Counted from the stretch's first letter, positions 17,345-32,117 are shown. The stretch: DNA of 64,000 nt from Paulinella micropora (GCA_019918135.1 WBZZ01004751.1:95001-159000), one strand, 5' to 3'. A program made the numbers and translations. Notes: generated from the sequence alone by a model not told the origin.

Positions 17345-19235
17345 AAGAGAAAGATAGATAATATTATTACCGGGGCGTCCGATAAACAAATTGATCGGTT
17401 CTCCTCTGGGATCATCACGCACTCCATGAAAATCCTGTGCGTCTCCCCAAGTAGCGATCTCTACAGTCGGCAAAGCGTCAGGATCTTTCTTGGTGATTCT
17501 ATATGCCAAGGGTTTGTTGTAGTTTTTGAAACTCTTGTTCATACACGGGCTAAAATGAGTCATCCAGTCGTAGTTACATCCGAGAACAACCAGCACATGC
17601 CTCTTCTTGGGCTGCTTCTTGAATGCAAGAATGAGCTTTAATAACGCTTGAGCGATGTTAGTTGTCAGGAAGGTGCTCTTCCACCCGATATCCATAACTC
17701 GAAATTCCTGATCATCTCCATCGTGCCCGTGCCCTGGTGGCTTGCGATGTGACTCTACTTGGAAACTGATTCCTCTGTCAACGACATTGAGCCCAAGGAA
17801 ACCCAGCATCGCCCACGCGGTGTTATCACCAGCTCCGTCCCACTCAAGATATAATTTCCACGCTTGCATTGTGCGAGGGTTCCAAAGTTGCCAATGTAAA
17901 AGTGCGGCAAGCATAGTAATGTTGCTGTTCGCGCCGTGTTCTACCGCGCCTTCAAGGTACGTCAGAATAAAATGCGTATCGGTAGTGTAGCAGGTATTGA
18001 TTCCAACGCAAAGGCGAAACACAATTTTTCCTTTAAAATCTTTCGCGGCGCGGCGGCAAGATGGGATCTTCACTGGCGGTTTCATATCGGCTGATATGAC
18101 TGTGGCAGCAAAATCTGCTGGTGCTGCCTTCTTGCGCTGCATGCTGGCAACGCGGCACGCCCTGTGAATTTTGTGATGAAGCCTGCTACGGCGACGCCAT
18201 TCTTGAGCTTCTACTTCAGTCCTGAAACCGTTAGAATGATCAGCAGCAAGCTCTGTGCAGATCTCGCATTTTGAGAAATCTCCTTCTGCAAAACAAACCT
18301 GTAATAAGTAATGATAACGAAAATATGCATAATACCTCTGACAAACTTGACGTGCGGAAAATCCATGCGCCAAACTTTGTTGATCGTATTGTCTGTCGGA
18401 GGATTATTTGGATCAACTCGTTTCGAACAACCAAACCGAAGGCACATATCTTTCCAATTCTCGCGAACATAGTTTTGGACTCCTGCGTCCTGAGCCATTT
18501 CTTGCATCCTCCATATTCCGTCGCTGCATATCTCCGGGTAACTCTCCATGAACTTCTCGCAGAGTAATACTGCTACCACATCTTCTGTTTCAGGAACGGT
18601 TGAGTAGCTTTTTGTCAAAACCTTCGTGTTATTTGCAAGAAGTTGTGTGCTCTTGACAAAACTTTATCACCGATCCCGTAGATACGCTGCCAGGCTACTT
18701 TGCACACAGCCTCCGTTAAATACATATACTGAAACGATCCAGTTTTTGTTTGAAACGATTCAAGCTGCGAAGCTGCCCAAGAATAAAGCTCACTGAGAGA
18801 CGATGACGCATTCTTCGCTCTCGTGTAAAGCACATCACGCGTGTCGATAAATGAATTACACTTCCACTTTTTGCAGCAGACAGACTTAACTTCCCTGTCC
18901 AAGTCGGCGAAGGTAATCCCCAACAGTTTTTGGAGCGCAGACGGTCTCTGAAGCTTCACTGCACCTTTCGTGCGACTTTTCATCGTGTAGGGGCGCGTTG
19001 GATTCTTACGTGGTCTGCTGTAAGGAATTGGTGATAATCTCATGATGTTATACAACAGCTCATTCGATTCCATAAGCTCGTCGAAGTTCAATCGAAGCTC
19101 GTTGGATAATTCCGCATCGTCCACGCCGACCAGAGGAGGAAGCAATCCAGGGTTGATAGATGCAGCATCACCGTTGAATCCGTATCTGAACACTCTTCGT
19201 CGACGTTCTACGCAAACAAGATCGCTTATGAACAT
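16224..19235 (-). CDS. Multi-exon DDE-type transposase (DUF7869-like) with RG-rich tail
   Basis: Exons by GT/AG and phase: 19235 to about 18640; about 18618-18336; 18285-17371; 17256-16444; 16348-16224. The N-terminal part has CCKKWKCNSFIDTRDVL and a helix ending CKVAWQRIYGIGDKVLSRAH; the core has ISADMKPPVKIPSCRRA (first Asp), LYLEWDGAGDNTAWAM (second Asp, D-x-x-x-D-N type) and PPGHGHDGDDQEFRV. This resembles the DUF7869-type transposase-derived proteins (family from memory). The C-terminal half is unrelated, with an acidic Ser tail, and the last exon encodes GGRGRGRGRGRGRM, an RG-rich nucleic-acid-binding tail. One intron is a (CT)n tract, another (TTC)n. One frame change near 18615-18650 is unexplained, either a very short intron or a small mutation. 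Confidence 0.65.
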
Positions 19236-19275
19236 TAACCAGCATGAACATAGACAGGTAGAGAAAAAAAATTAC

Positions 19276-20323
19276 CATGGAGCCAGTAGGAAGATATAGT
19301 CTAGAGCTGCTGCAGCTACTAACATCATATCCTGTAGTGACAGTAGAACTGTCTGACTGTTTCCAGCTGTCGAGGTTAGCATCAACGTCAGGAACACCGG
19401 CCTGTAAAAAAGAATCTTCTCAGTAATAATTTTCATTTATTTATTTTTTACCTGTGCATCACTCAGGCTTGATTTTTCTGTGATGACTGTAATGTCCGAG
19501 CTTTCCCTGGGCAGAAGCGTGCGGCGACTATCTGAAATTGAGGACACGCTGTCGAGAAGCTTCCTCTTTTTTTCCGGCGGAATAGATGATGACCTGGAGA
19601 GCGGTTGCTTTCCATCAGAACTAATACTGCTGACCGACGCTAAAAGTTCAACCTTTGCTTCATGAAGCAAGGAAATTGACTTAAGTGGAAGCGGATGTTC
19701 TTTCTCAGGAACAATGAAACATACATGACCAATGTCAGTCTCGAACAGGAAAACTGGGATTTTAGCTCCTTCCTTGGCAGCCTCTTTCAACCAGACCGGA
19801 TGTGCATCGCTTGGCAGCGTAGCTATCTCTAGGTCTGGATTAGGCGCATAGCTGAGCAAAATCTCTTGATCTCTCGATATTGCGGTGGTGACAGTCACAA
19901 TAGGAGTACCCTTGCTGACCTGACATTATTTACAACAATATTTATAGAAAAAGTACAACACACGTAACAAAAACTTACATTGCATGGATGTATGTAACAA
20001 CTAACATAATTTACCTTCACGTTCGGTCGGCAAGTGTCCTCGTCGAGCTTGTTGAACCCTTGCGATGAAGAGTTGATGAGATGCATTGCATTCCTGCTCG
20101 ATTCGTTAATGAATTTAATTGGATGCATCCCTGTTTGCAGGGAACTCCCAATTTTCATAGTGAAATGATCAGAAAATGCAGCATGATCTGCAGCACGCAA
20201 AGACTTTCCTCCTGGTTCGAGGAGCCCAAGCTGAAAAGAAGGAGGAAGGTATTTATCAGCAAAGACTCCGTAGCCACCACCACGGTGTGCCACATATATC
20301 GGCGCCTTGCTAGCCCTCAGCAT
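19276..20323 (-). CDS. SET-domain exons upstream of (perhaps fused to) the transposase
   Basis: Three exons join in phase 0: 20323-20015, 19919-19452, 19401-19276. Exon 1 gives YVAHRGGGYGVFADKYLPPS and PIKFINESS...CRPNVK; exon 2 continues with KGTPIVTVTTAISRDQEILL then SYAPN. These match SET-domain landmarks (RGxGxFA; the (R/K)FINxS...PN motif; xxRDIxxxEELxxxYG). SET enzymes methylate lysines, mostly on histones. A Ser-rich linker follows. The last donor (at 19275) lies 40 bp before the transposase ATG, so either two genes abut or an intron fuses SET to transposase; the obvious donor/acceptor pair is out of phase by one base, so fusion is unproven. No cysteine-rich pre-SET is seen, and the canonical H-S-C of NHSC is replaced by ESS. 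Confidence 0.6.
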
Positions 20324-20330
20324 GGCATAC

Positions 20331-20484
20331 CTAAAGTTTGAAATACACACGAAAAAAATGGCAGCGCTTCCCGTTAGAGGGAATCGCTCAAAAAAAAAGG
20401 ACAGAGAAAGGCTCACTGATAGAAGGCCACACACACTAGCTAGTTATACTAAAGCTAGTATCTATACTCCCCTCTTTAAACTAT
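20331..20484 (-). repeat. Short repeat family R4 (minus orientation)
   Basis: About 145 bp containing GGCAGCGCTTCCCGTTAGAG, AAGGCTCACTGATAGAAGGC and CCCCTCTTTAAACTATGC. The same sequence recurs in plus orientation near 31238, 32228 and 33691. It adjoins an (AAT)n tract, as all the short repeats here do. Confidence 0.85.
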
Positions 20485-21690
<1,206 letters not shown>

Positions 21691-21695
21691 TATTG

Positions 21696-22560
21696 AAGAG
21701 GAAATGCAAAATCATGCCGGTCAGTTTCACAAACTTTTGTGCAGAGTTTTTCCACAGATTGTTGTGTACAGAAGAAAAGAATAGCATTCCCGCTCATTCT
21801 GAGCTGGGAAAAGAGCGGGAATGCTGTTACATCTTCTCGTAATGTCATGCTCTCAATAAAATCTCTGCACAAAAGTTTGCAAAACAGCAGTCCGAAAACG
21901 AGTTTCATGGAATTGCTGGTTTGTGAAAAATAGATTAAGCTGGGTCGTGCAATGTTAGGAAATGACATTTATAGCTTCAACAAACACGTTATAGCAGAAA
22001 CATGCAGGGGATGACATGAGTTGAGAGTACGTAGGAAGGAAATGCAAAATCATGCCGGTCGGTTTTCACAAACTTTTGTGCAGAGTTTTTTCCACAGATT
22101 GTTGTGTACAGAAAAAAAGAATAGCATTCCCGCTCATTCTGAGCTGGGAAAAGAGCGGGAATGCTGTTACATTTTCTCGTAATGTCATGTTCTCAATAAA
22201 ATCTCTGCACAAAAGTTTGCAAAACAGCAATCCAAAAACGAGTTTCATCGAATTGCTGGTTTATAAAAAATAGATTAAGCTGGGTCGTGCAATGTTAGGA
22301 AATGATATTTATAGCTTCAACAAACACGTTACAGTAGAAACATGCAAGGGATGACATGAGTTGAGAGTACGTAGGAAGGAAATGCAAAATCATGCCGGTC
22401 GCTTTTCACAAACTTTTGTGCAGAGTTTTTTCCACAGATTGTTGTGTACAGAAAAAAAGAATAGCATTCCCGCTCATTCTGAGCTGGGGAAAGAGCGGGA
22501 ATGCTGTTACATCTTCTCGAAATGTCATGCTCTTAATAAAATCTCTGCACAAAAGTTTGA
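21696..22560. repeat. 340-bp tandem repeat with nested inverted repeats (2.5 copies)
   Basis: Units start at about 21696, 22036 and 22376 (GGAAATGCAAAATCATGCCG); the third is partial. Each contains an outer inverted repeat, CAAACTTTTGTGCAGAG and CTCTGCACAAAAGTTTG (21730-21746 and 21863-21879 in the first), and an inner one, AGCATTCCCGCTC and GAGCGGGAATGCT (21783-21795 and 21813-21825). The fold resembles a small foldback element that was then tandemly duplicated. No coding sequence. Confidence 0.85.
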
Positions 22561-22689
22561 TAATAACACGACCCTTTTTCCACACGTTCAAATTTCAGAC
22601 CGGCCCGAGAAAAATTTTAAGGTTGAAGGCGCTGACTGGTAGTTATGTCTTTGGAATTCAACTCATTTTGCTCGTTTGTCAACGTGTAG

Positions 22690-24182
22690 GATCACTTTCT
22701 GACTCTGGCATGTCTACGAAGCACATTGCCAAGACTCTGCAAGCCATTCTCAAAAATTTGCGTGGGGAATTGTTCCTTAAAATCAACGGGTCTGCAGACG
22801 TGCTGCCCTTTGATTGTGTGGAGATTCCCCACGCCGTCTTTTGCAAGCATGATCTGGTATATGCTTGCTCACTTACTTACTCACTTATTTATTTAATGTG
22901 CAACATGCAGGGCAAAGGCGATTTGGAGGAGTTGGTCCGCGGCTTCAGCTACACCTGGAAGGCACAAGGTATTATGTATGTATGTATGTATTTATAATGC
23001 ATGCATCGTAGGGATCCTGCTCAAGAATAAGCCTGTGCCCTGGGACGACGGATTGGGAGAAGCTCCTCCCGCAAAAAGGCAGACGAGACAGGAGAAGGAG
23101 AAGGAGAAGGAGAAGAAGGAGAAGCAAAAAAAGAAGGACAAAGGGAGGGAGAAGGAGAAGGAGAAGAGGAAGAAGAAGAGGGAGAAGGAGGAGGAGGAGG
23201 AGGAGGAGGAGAAGAAGAAGAAGAAGAAGAAGAAGAAGAAGGATGAAAAGGAGAAGAAGGAGGAGGAGAAGAAGAAGAAGAAGGAGGAGGAGGAGGAGAA
23301 GAAGAAGGAGGAGGAGGAGGAGAAGAAGAAGAAGAAGGAGGAGGAGCAGAAGAGAAGAAGAAGGAGGAGGAGGAGGAGAAGAAGAAGAAGAAGAGGGAGA
23401 AGGAGGAGGAGGAGGAGAAGAAGAAGAAGAAGAAGAAGGAGGAGGAGGAGGAGGAGGAGAAGGAGGAGAAGGAGAAGAAGGAGGAGGAGAAGAAGAAGAA
23501 GGAGGAGGAGGAGGAGAAGGAGGAGGAGGAGGAGGAGAAGAAGAAGAAGAAGAAGGAGGAGGAGGAGAAGAAGAAGAAGGAGGAGGAGAAGAAGAAGAAG
23601 AAGAAGGAGGAGGAGGAGGAGAAGAAGAAGGAGGAGGAGAAGAAGAAGAAGGAGGAGGAGGAGAGGAAGAAGAAGAAGGAGGAGGAGGAGGAGAGGAAGA
23701 AGAAGGAGGAAGAGGAGAGGAAGAAGGAGGAGGAAGAGAGGAAGAAGATGGAGGAGGAGGAGAGGAAGAAGAAGGAAGAGGAGGATGACCAGCTGAGTGG
23801 GTTTCCCCCTCTGGATTCGGGGAAGGTTCGCGTGTGGGCCCACAAAGGAATTTTCACATTCCTATCCGGATTAGATTATCAAGACTGGTATTATTATTAT
23901 TATTGTTATTATTATTATTATTATTTTTATTAGGGAGTACATAGGCCATCGGTCCTTTCCATGGGCTGATTGGTATAAAGCTCCTAGAGTAATGTTCTAT
24001 GCCGTCACTTCCTTTATTCCACCGATTGGTGTGGAGACTTTCCTTATGGAATGGAGGACTGGATGCACATGGCCTTTTGGCTCAGCAATTGGCAGGAGAT
24101 ACACTATTATTTTTATTATTATTATTATTATTATTATGGAGGCGCATGTGCAGAAATGCATCAGCCATTGACAGAGAAGCAC

Positions 24183-24220
<38 letters not shown>

Positions 24221-27200
24221 TGGAGGGGTGCACAAGATGGCACTCCATGGGAAGAGGAGGTGGTTGGGCCTCTCCCCACGAAGGTGACCGCTTGGGGAGG
24301 GCGGTCACCGGGATATGCGCAACTCTCAACTGGGCATTTACTCGGTAGGGGTTCGGCCAGGCAGGTTGTGGGGTTGTCTGTTGGATTGTTGGTTGGCTGG
24401 TTTTTTTTGGCTGTTGGTTTGGGTCTGGTTTCCTGGTTAGCCCATTTTCGCCGAATTTCCTGCCGAGTAAATGCCTGGGGGCTTCCAGTTCCGGTTTGGT
24501 GATCTTGTTGAGGTGAGCATTCGGAGGAAACAGTACCGAGATGGGTTGAAGATAGGATTCACATTGAGCCGAGATGGGGCTGAGTTGACCTGTTCCAACT
24601 CGGCTCCATTTCGGCTTCATGTTAATCCTATCTTCATCCTATCTGGGTTTTGTCTCCTCCCTATCTTCGCTTCTTCGGGGTTGCCTAACTGGAACACATG
24701 GTGAGCGCACGTTGGAGAGGGGCTTCAGTCGGTCCCAATGCCTTGCCAGTGCCTTGCTGCGTTGCCGTGCCTTGCCCCATGCATTCACACCCTCCACCGT
24801 TGCATTTCTAACTGAGCAGCTTCGGCTGGGATTACTATACTTGTCTGGAAGAATCTATAGGTACCGCTAGGTTCGCGCCTTCTATACCCACGTGGGGGAA
24901 GGAGTTTCAGCGGCACGCCGTCCGATCTGGCTCCACTCGGGGACACCCGTACCTCATGATGTGTATTGTTAGGAGCAGCTGAAAGTCCATAAGGCATGAG
25001 AGTAGAGGCGTTGGCGATGCGATGGAGAGTGTGTGTAGTGCGTGAGGCAGGTTCTGGCGACGCTGGGGGTGCTGGCGGGCACCGAAGGGCACGAAGCGAC
25101 GCGGCAGCGTCCAGTGACACCGGCGGAAATGCGTGTAGTGTGTGTTGCAGATACCGCCGATGCTATTTGCATGGACGGGCGCTTTCCTCGGCGTAAAGAG
25201 GCGCGGCGGTGATGGCCAGCGACATTGGCCGTCTGCTACTCTCAATGGATTACAAATACGCGAAGCACGGAGCTACCACTGTGGCCCTTATGGGACAAGG
25301 TAGAATCACCGAAGACCTGGACAATCCCGTGGGAATGCCTCTTCGACTGGCTCTGGCCCGATGTCCCAGGATGGGAGGATGAGGGCTCGCGTATATGACG
25401 GAATTCCTGAACCACGTGGAGAGGCTATCTTAGCTGCGCCTCATCCTTCCTCCCCAAACCTGGCACACGGGTCGGCGCTTCAACATAAGGCGAGCGGCGC
25501 TATATGGCAGATGGCACCGCCGCCTCGACGGTACCGGCGGGTAGATCGGTACGACAAGGACGGGCGTAATCTGATTGTCTGGGGGCTCTCAGAACGCGCC
25601 AATCTACAGGAGATCGCCTCCAAAATGAGCGGTCTTGGTCTGGTGGTCCCGGTAATGGAGTGGCAAGGCCAGCGAATGTCTCGTCACCTGAAGCTGGTCT
25701 ACGAGGACGATGACAGCAGGCAGACGGCGTTGCAGCAATTCAAACATCTCAAATTCTTCGGCAGAGGGGTCAATGTGGCCCTTGGGCGCAGGTTCAGGGA
25801 CAGGGAACGTGTCCGAAGGCTTATTCGCATCCATCTGCGTGGGGAAGCGGCGGTCCGGAAGGAGGAAGCTGCGACGGGATATCGCGTCTTGCCTCTGCAT
25901 GAAGAATGTGTCGATGATGTGCAGGTGGTGTCTTCGGAATTTGCTGCCGATGCACCTAAGTGTGTGTCTGAGTGTGCTGATGTGCAGGTGGTGCCCCTGC
26001 ATTCGGCGGCCAGTGCAGTGGGGGACCAACCTGCGCAAGCACCTGCAGAGGGGGGCAGCACGAGGGCGGAAGCCAAGCGCGGCCGTTGGGTCCGGAAACG
26101 AGCCAAGAAGCACCGCTCCAAGCAGTTCGATACCGGCTTCAAGCTACTCGTCGCGAGTCACAACTGGCAGGGTAAAACGGGATACGACAACGTAGGCACG
26201 GCGGAATGGGCATCATTCTACAAGCACGAGGGCTGGCTAGTCATCGGGGCTCAGGAGCACCGCATGGGCAAGAAGCAACTTTCCAAATGCAGCCTGGATG
26301 GATTCCGGATTTTTGGAAAACCTGCGGAGGTCAGCGAGAAAAATCGCTGCAAGGGTGGGGTTCTATTCGCGGTGGCTAACTTCCTTGGTCCGTATTGCAA
26401 CCTGGTGTCAGCCCCCGTCGACCACCGGCAGCAAGTGTGGCTGCGTATCGCCTTGGGTGTTACCGGCGCTCAGGATATCTATGTGGGCAACGGCTACTTT
26501 CCCCAGGAAACGCAGGAAGAAGAGTCGTCAGAGGCGTATGCGGCCTGGCAGGCAGCTATAGCTTTTTTTGGAGCCAAAGGTCTTGTGGTCACGGTGGCGG
26601 ATGCCAACGCGAAGCTCGGGCCGGCATGCAGCCGAAAAGAGGAGGGCATCGTCGGTCAGCACGGGGAGGTCGATGATAAGGGAGCACCGGTACGTTCGGA
26701 GAACGGCAAGAGACTCGCGGCTGTCCTCGTCGCTACGGGCCTGCGAAATCTGAGCGGCTTCTCGTGCCCAGTGGAAGGGTCCTACTGGTGGTCCCGGCGT
26801 GAGCAGCGCGGCATGGGCACAGGCAAGCACCTCCTCGATTACATCTGCGCGTCGCCTGGCTTGGCATCTGGAGCAAAGTTCGGAGTATGCGAAGATGATC
26901 TTGATACGGACCACAAGGCAGTATGGGCCGAACTGACGTGGAGCGGCCAGCGCCGGCCAAAGCGGGCTGCGAAACCTTACAGGTCCTTTCGTGTTGATAA
27001 GCTCATTGGTACTGGTGTCTCGGGTAATGATCACGCTGCGAAGCAAGCGCTGGATTATCTACGCGACAAGTTCGATGACGTATTCCAGCATTGCCTACAG
27101 AAGCTTGGAGTGCATCAGCTGCCTGAGCTTGACCTATCGGGTGGTGCCGACAGCCAACGGGTGGTAGATGACGTCACCGAGCGAGTGGCGCAGTCCTTCC

Positions 27201-30200
27201 GAATGGCGGCGCACCGGGTCCTTGGCTCCAGATGTATACGACCCCGTTTCACCAACAATTGGTTCGACGGGGAGCTAAAGGAGCTCATTCAGCAGCGCCG
27301 GGAGGCCTACGCAGCATACAGGAGGGATGAATCGAATGCGGAAGCCCGTCTGAATTGGCTACGGCTCCGCAAGCAAATTCGGAAGGCAACTCGGGCCAAG
27401 AAGTCCGCCTCCTTCAAGCAAGTGCAGGAAGAAGCGGTCAAATGTCAACGCGAGCAATCCTCAAAGCGCTTTTGGCTACTCGCGAAGCGGCTTGGCGGGG
27501 CACGCAGAACGAAGGTCTCCGCGCCGGTGCAAAGGGAGGATGGCTCACTGGCCTGTACGCTGCCGGAAAAGGTCGCTCGGTGGGAGGAATTTCGGAAAAA
27601 TTCGGTGAAGCCATGGGAAAATCCGGCAAGTGCGGCTGTTGTGGTGGAGTGCTGTGCAGAAGCAGGCTCGCTGGAGTGGGAGGAAGCCGAAGCTAAGCGG
27701 CAGTTCCACTGGAACGATCGCTTCAGAGATGAGGTGGCCCGGGCTATGAAGGAGCACGAAGTAGGTGAAGACACTTGCGAAGAGCTGGACAAGCCGTTCA
27801 CGCAAGAGGAGGTCCTTGCAAGGCAACGTGCCCTGAATAACCACAAAGCTTGTGGCGAGGACAAAGTGAAGAACGAGATGCTCAAGTATGGTGGCGCCTA
27901 CATCAATGGCTACTTAACGTAGTACTTCAACTGGATTCGAGAAGCCGAGAGGACTCCAAAAGCTTGGGGCAAGGGAATCATCGTCAATATCCCCAAGGGT
28001 GGGGATCCTACGGATCCTGACAACTGGAGGGATATCTCGATTATTAGTTGCCTTGGTAAGCTGTATCTGTCCTTATTAGCTACTCGTCTAACGCTCTTCG
28101 TGGATGGCCCGGATAAGCTACGTCCAGAGCAGGGAGGCTTCCGCCCGGGGCGTCGCACTACGGACCAGGTCTTTACCCTTTGGCAGAGGTTGAAGGGGCG
28201 TCAGCAGCAGAAGCGGGAGTCGTATGTCCTGTTCGTCGATCTACGCAAGGCTTTCCCGTCTGTTTGGAGAGATGGCCTATTTGAGAGGCTCTGGAAGCTG
28301 GGTGTAAGGGGCAAGTTCTGGCGCACGCTACGCAGGTGCTACGAGCAGACTTCGTCGCAAGTGCTAGTTGATGGAGCACTCACCCCCGAAGTACTGGAGG
28401 GTGTAGGCGTCCAACAGGGGTCCCCTCTCTCTCCCACACTCTTCAACGTCTTTATGGATGAGCTGTGTGATCGGCTGGCGAGTGCCCTCAAGATCACGGA
28501 TGTGAAGCGGCTGAACGACATCAAGGCACTTCTATACGCGGACGACGTGGCCCTCATCGCTCACAGTCGCACCGAGCTCCAGAAGATGGTCAATGTTGTG
28601 GCCAAGTTCGCGGAAGATTACCGGCTGGAAGTCAACTTGAAGCCCGGCAAGACGGAAATCATGCCCATTTACACGTCGACCAAGGCGAAACGACCAAGTA
28701 TCAGGGAGCGAGGTGAGCCCGTGGTGTTGTTTCGCGGCCAGAAGCTTTGTGTCACCAGTCAGTACAAGTACCTGGGAGTGGTTATCACCGACGACCTGAA
28801 GTGGAAGGAGCAGGCCCTGCGGGCTACGCGTGTCACTGAAGTCGCCACCGCAGGTTGGTACTCTTTGTGGTGTGCAGGTGAGATACAAGCTAGGTATCGT
28901 CTCATGTGCTGGAATCAACTTGTGGGGGCCAAGCTGAAGTATGCCTTCGATGTCTGGCGTGCCCCCGTATCGCAGCTCACCAAGCTGGAGGCAGCAATGT
29001 TGCACCCCATGAGGATGATTCTCGGCATCAGCCCTAAGACAAGCAAGTGGATTACACTCTTTCTGGCGCGCTCTTTCAGTGCGGAGCGTTTGCGGCGGGC
29101 GGCGCAACTGAAGTTCTATGGACGGCTGCGTGTTCTACCGGAGAAGCGATTTCCTGTCATCGCATCTCAAGTCAAATCCGACTGGACTGCGGAGGCCGAA
29201 GGCGCTATCAGGGACTCAATGGATCTACAACAAGGGCTTCAGGAGCTCCTAAATAGCTCAGAGAAGGACCTCGAGGGTTGGTGTTCGACTGTGGACAAGT
29301 GGGCCCTTCAGCAGGACGTCAAGATGGTGCAGCAACTGATGTGGGACAAGTGGGCCCTTCAGCAGGACGTCAAGATGGTGCAGCAACTGATGTGGGACAA
29401 GCGAGAGGCAGGCAGCGATCTTACTGATGGCCTGCGAGTCATCCTAAGACAAGTCTTTGGAACTAAGGAGTTCCCAAGATGGGTAGCCCTTGATGATGCG
29501 CATTATAATCTGCTTCGGAGAAGGTTGCTCAGCTGCAACAACCGCCTTCGGTTGTACCGCAGCAAGTTGGTCAGTGGCATGTCCCCTCGCTGCTTCTGTT
29601 GTCATGATGATGTCAATGAGTCCCTTGCGCACTTCTTATGGGATTGCCCCATGCATGAGGGGAGACGTAAGCAGCTGTTGCTGAGTATGCAGAGGCTCGG
29701 TGGCATGGCTGTGGGGGCTGCTGAGGGGGATGGAGGGAGTGAGGAGGGTGGTGAGGTCGTAGGCGGTGAGGTTGTGGTGGAGGATGTGTTGCTTGGGCGA
29801 GAGCGGGAGGGCTCTGTGCGGCAGGGTTGGGATTATATGTCGCCTGTGGATCAATCACGATTGTTTTGTAAGCTTTTTCAGGGGAAGTCGCGCTTCCGCA
29901 GTAACTTTAGGCTTGCTGCGTTGTTAGGGGTTACAGCGTTGCGTCCCCCTCCAAAGTTGGATGTGTTGTTTGGATCATATGTGTCTGAGTGTTGGTCTGC
30001 TAGGGAGGGTAAAAGGGAGGAGCTTGGGGTGGAGGATGGGGGCGAGGAGGTGATTGACCTCACTGAGGTTCCATCAGCTTCTGTCCCACCCTCTCCCCAA
30101 GTGACGTTGATGTTGCGCGGCGCGGCCGTCCGCGCAGTGTGGACGTCCTGGCTAGAGAGAGGGGTTCGGGAGCGCAGCGTAGTGTCTCCGAGTTCTTCTC

Positions 30201-30688
30201 TTCAGCTAACACCCTCGCATCTAGCTCTTCATGCACTTCACAGCCCCCATCTGCCCCTGCTGTTGCTGTTGCTGCTATGTCTGTTTGGTGTTCTGACAAT
30301 GCGTTGGGATCGGCTGACCCCGGTGACCCAATGGAGGCACATGTCCAGGATCTGGATCTGATGCTATAGTCTGAGGAAGCCTATTATTATTATTATTATT
30401 ACTATTATTATTATGGACACCGTGATAGCCCAGTGGTCAAGTTCTACCATCTGGGCCCTGTCGCCAGTTCGATTCCCGTCGGTGCCACCAGTATTTTCAT
30501 TGAACATACCGGTCTATTTCTGGACCAGTATTTTCATTGAACATACCGGCCCGTCTGGAAGTGTTGGAACTGCCCTTGCGGGGGTGTCATTAGAGCTTAT
30601 CGTCAATTCTTCGTACTCCCCTCACGGGTGAGACGATGGAGGCGCATGTGCAGAAATGCATCAGCCATTGACAGAGAAGCACTATTAC

Positions 30689-30731
<43 letters not shown>

Positions 30732-30963
30732 TGGACACCGTGATAGCCCAGTGGTCAAGTTCTACCATCTGGGCCCTGTCGCCAGTTCGATTCCCGTCGG
30801 TGCCACCAGTATTTTCATTGAACATACCGCTCCGTCTGGAAGTGTTGGAACTGCCCGTGCGGGGGTGTCATTAGAGCCTATCGTCAATTCTTCGTACTCC
30901 CCTCACGGGTGAGACGATGGAGGCGCATGTGCAGAAATGCATCAGCCATTGGCAGAGAAGCAC

Positions 30964-31021
<58 letters not shown>

Positions 31022-31197
31022 TAGGGAGTACATAGGCCATCGGTCCCTTTCCATGGGCTGATTGGTATAAAGCTCCTAGAGTAATGTTCGATGCCGTCAC
31101 TTCCTTTATTCCACCGATTGGTGTGGAGACTTTCCTTATGGAATGGAGGACTGGTTGCACATGGCCTTTTGGCTCAGCAATTGGCAGGAGATACATA

Positions 31198-31229
<32 letters not shown>

Positions 31230-31380
31230 TGGATACTGTAGCATAGTTTACAGAAAGGAGTTAGTTACTAGCTTTAGTATATGTGTGTGGCCTTCTATCA
31301 GTGAGCCTTTCCCTGTCTGTTTTTTTTTCGAGTATAATCCCTCTAACGGGAAGCGCTGTCATTTTTTTTTTATTTCATAC

Positions 31381-31450
<70 letters not shown>

Positions 31451-31860
31451 CCCAATGGCCTCAAGGCGTTAAACTGTGACGCCAACTCATAACCCTTTGG
31501 TGGTAGATGCTGGGGAGGAGGGTCGTTGCGCGCTTAAAAGATCTTAAACTCCGCATAATATTATGCTGGTTGATAGCCCAGGACCCAGCAGACACCAGAT
31601 TGTTATGGGTGGGGTTTCGAGGCAGCTCTAGCAACCGCGCTTGGTGTATGCACTTGCACATTCGGTGACGTCTTGCAAGAGGTTGCTGGGACTGCGGAAT
31701 AACCTCGGCTTAGTGCAGTCTTGCCCTCAGGAGCTCCATCGGTGGCCCCGATCATCAGGCGAGAGACTGACACGGGGGGGTGGAGGACCTCGAACAAGGG
31801 TATTGGAGGCTTATGTCCGTTGAGGATATGCCATTAGCTGCATCAGTACGCCTCAGATAT

Positions 31861-31896
<36 letters not shown>

Positions 31897-32117
31897 GTCG
31901 CCAGTTCGATTCCCGTCGGTGCCACCAGTATTTTCATTGAACATACCGATCCATCTGGACCAGTATTTTCATTGAACATACCGGCCCGTCTGGAAGTGTT
32001 GGAACTGCCCTTGCGGGGGTGTCATTAGAGCTTATCGTCAATTCTTCGTACTCCCCTCACGGGTGAGACGATGGAGGCGCATGTGCAGAAATGCATCAGC
32101 CATTGACAGAGAAGCAC

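Noticed and set aside
22992-23857. Large Arg-, Leu-, Ser- or Gly/Glu-rich ORFs on both strands
   Set aside because: By-products of the (GAG/AAG)n tract; only the plus frame that joins flanking exons in phase is kept.
26528-27046. Minus-strand ORFs across the LINE
   Set aside because: Mirror frames of the LINE coding sequence without motifs.
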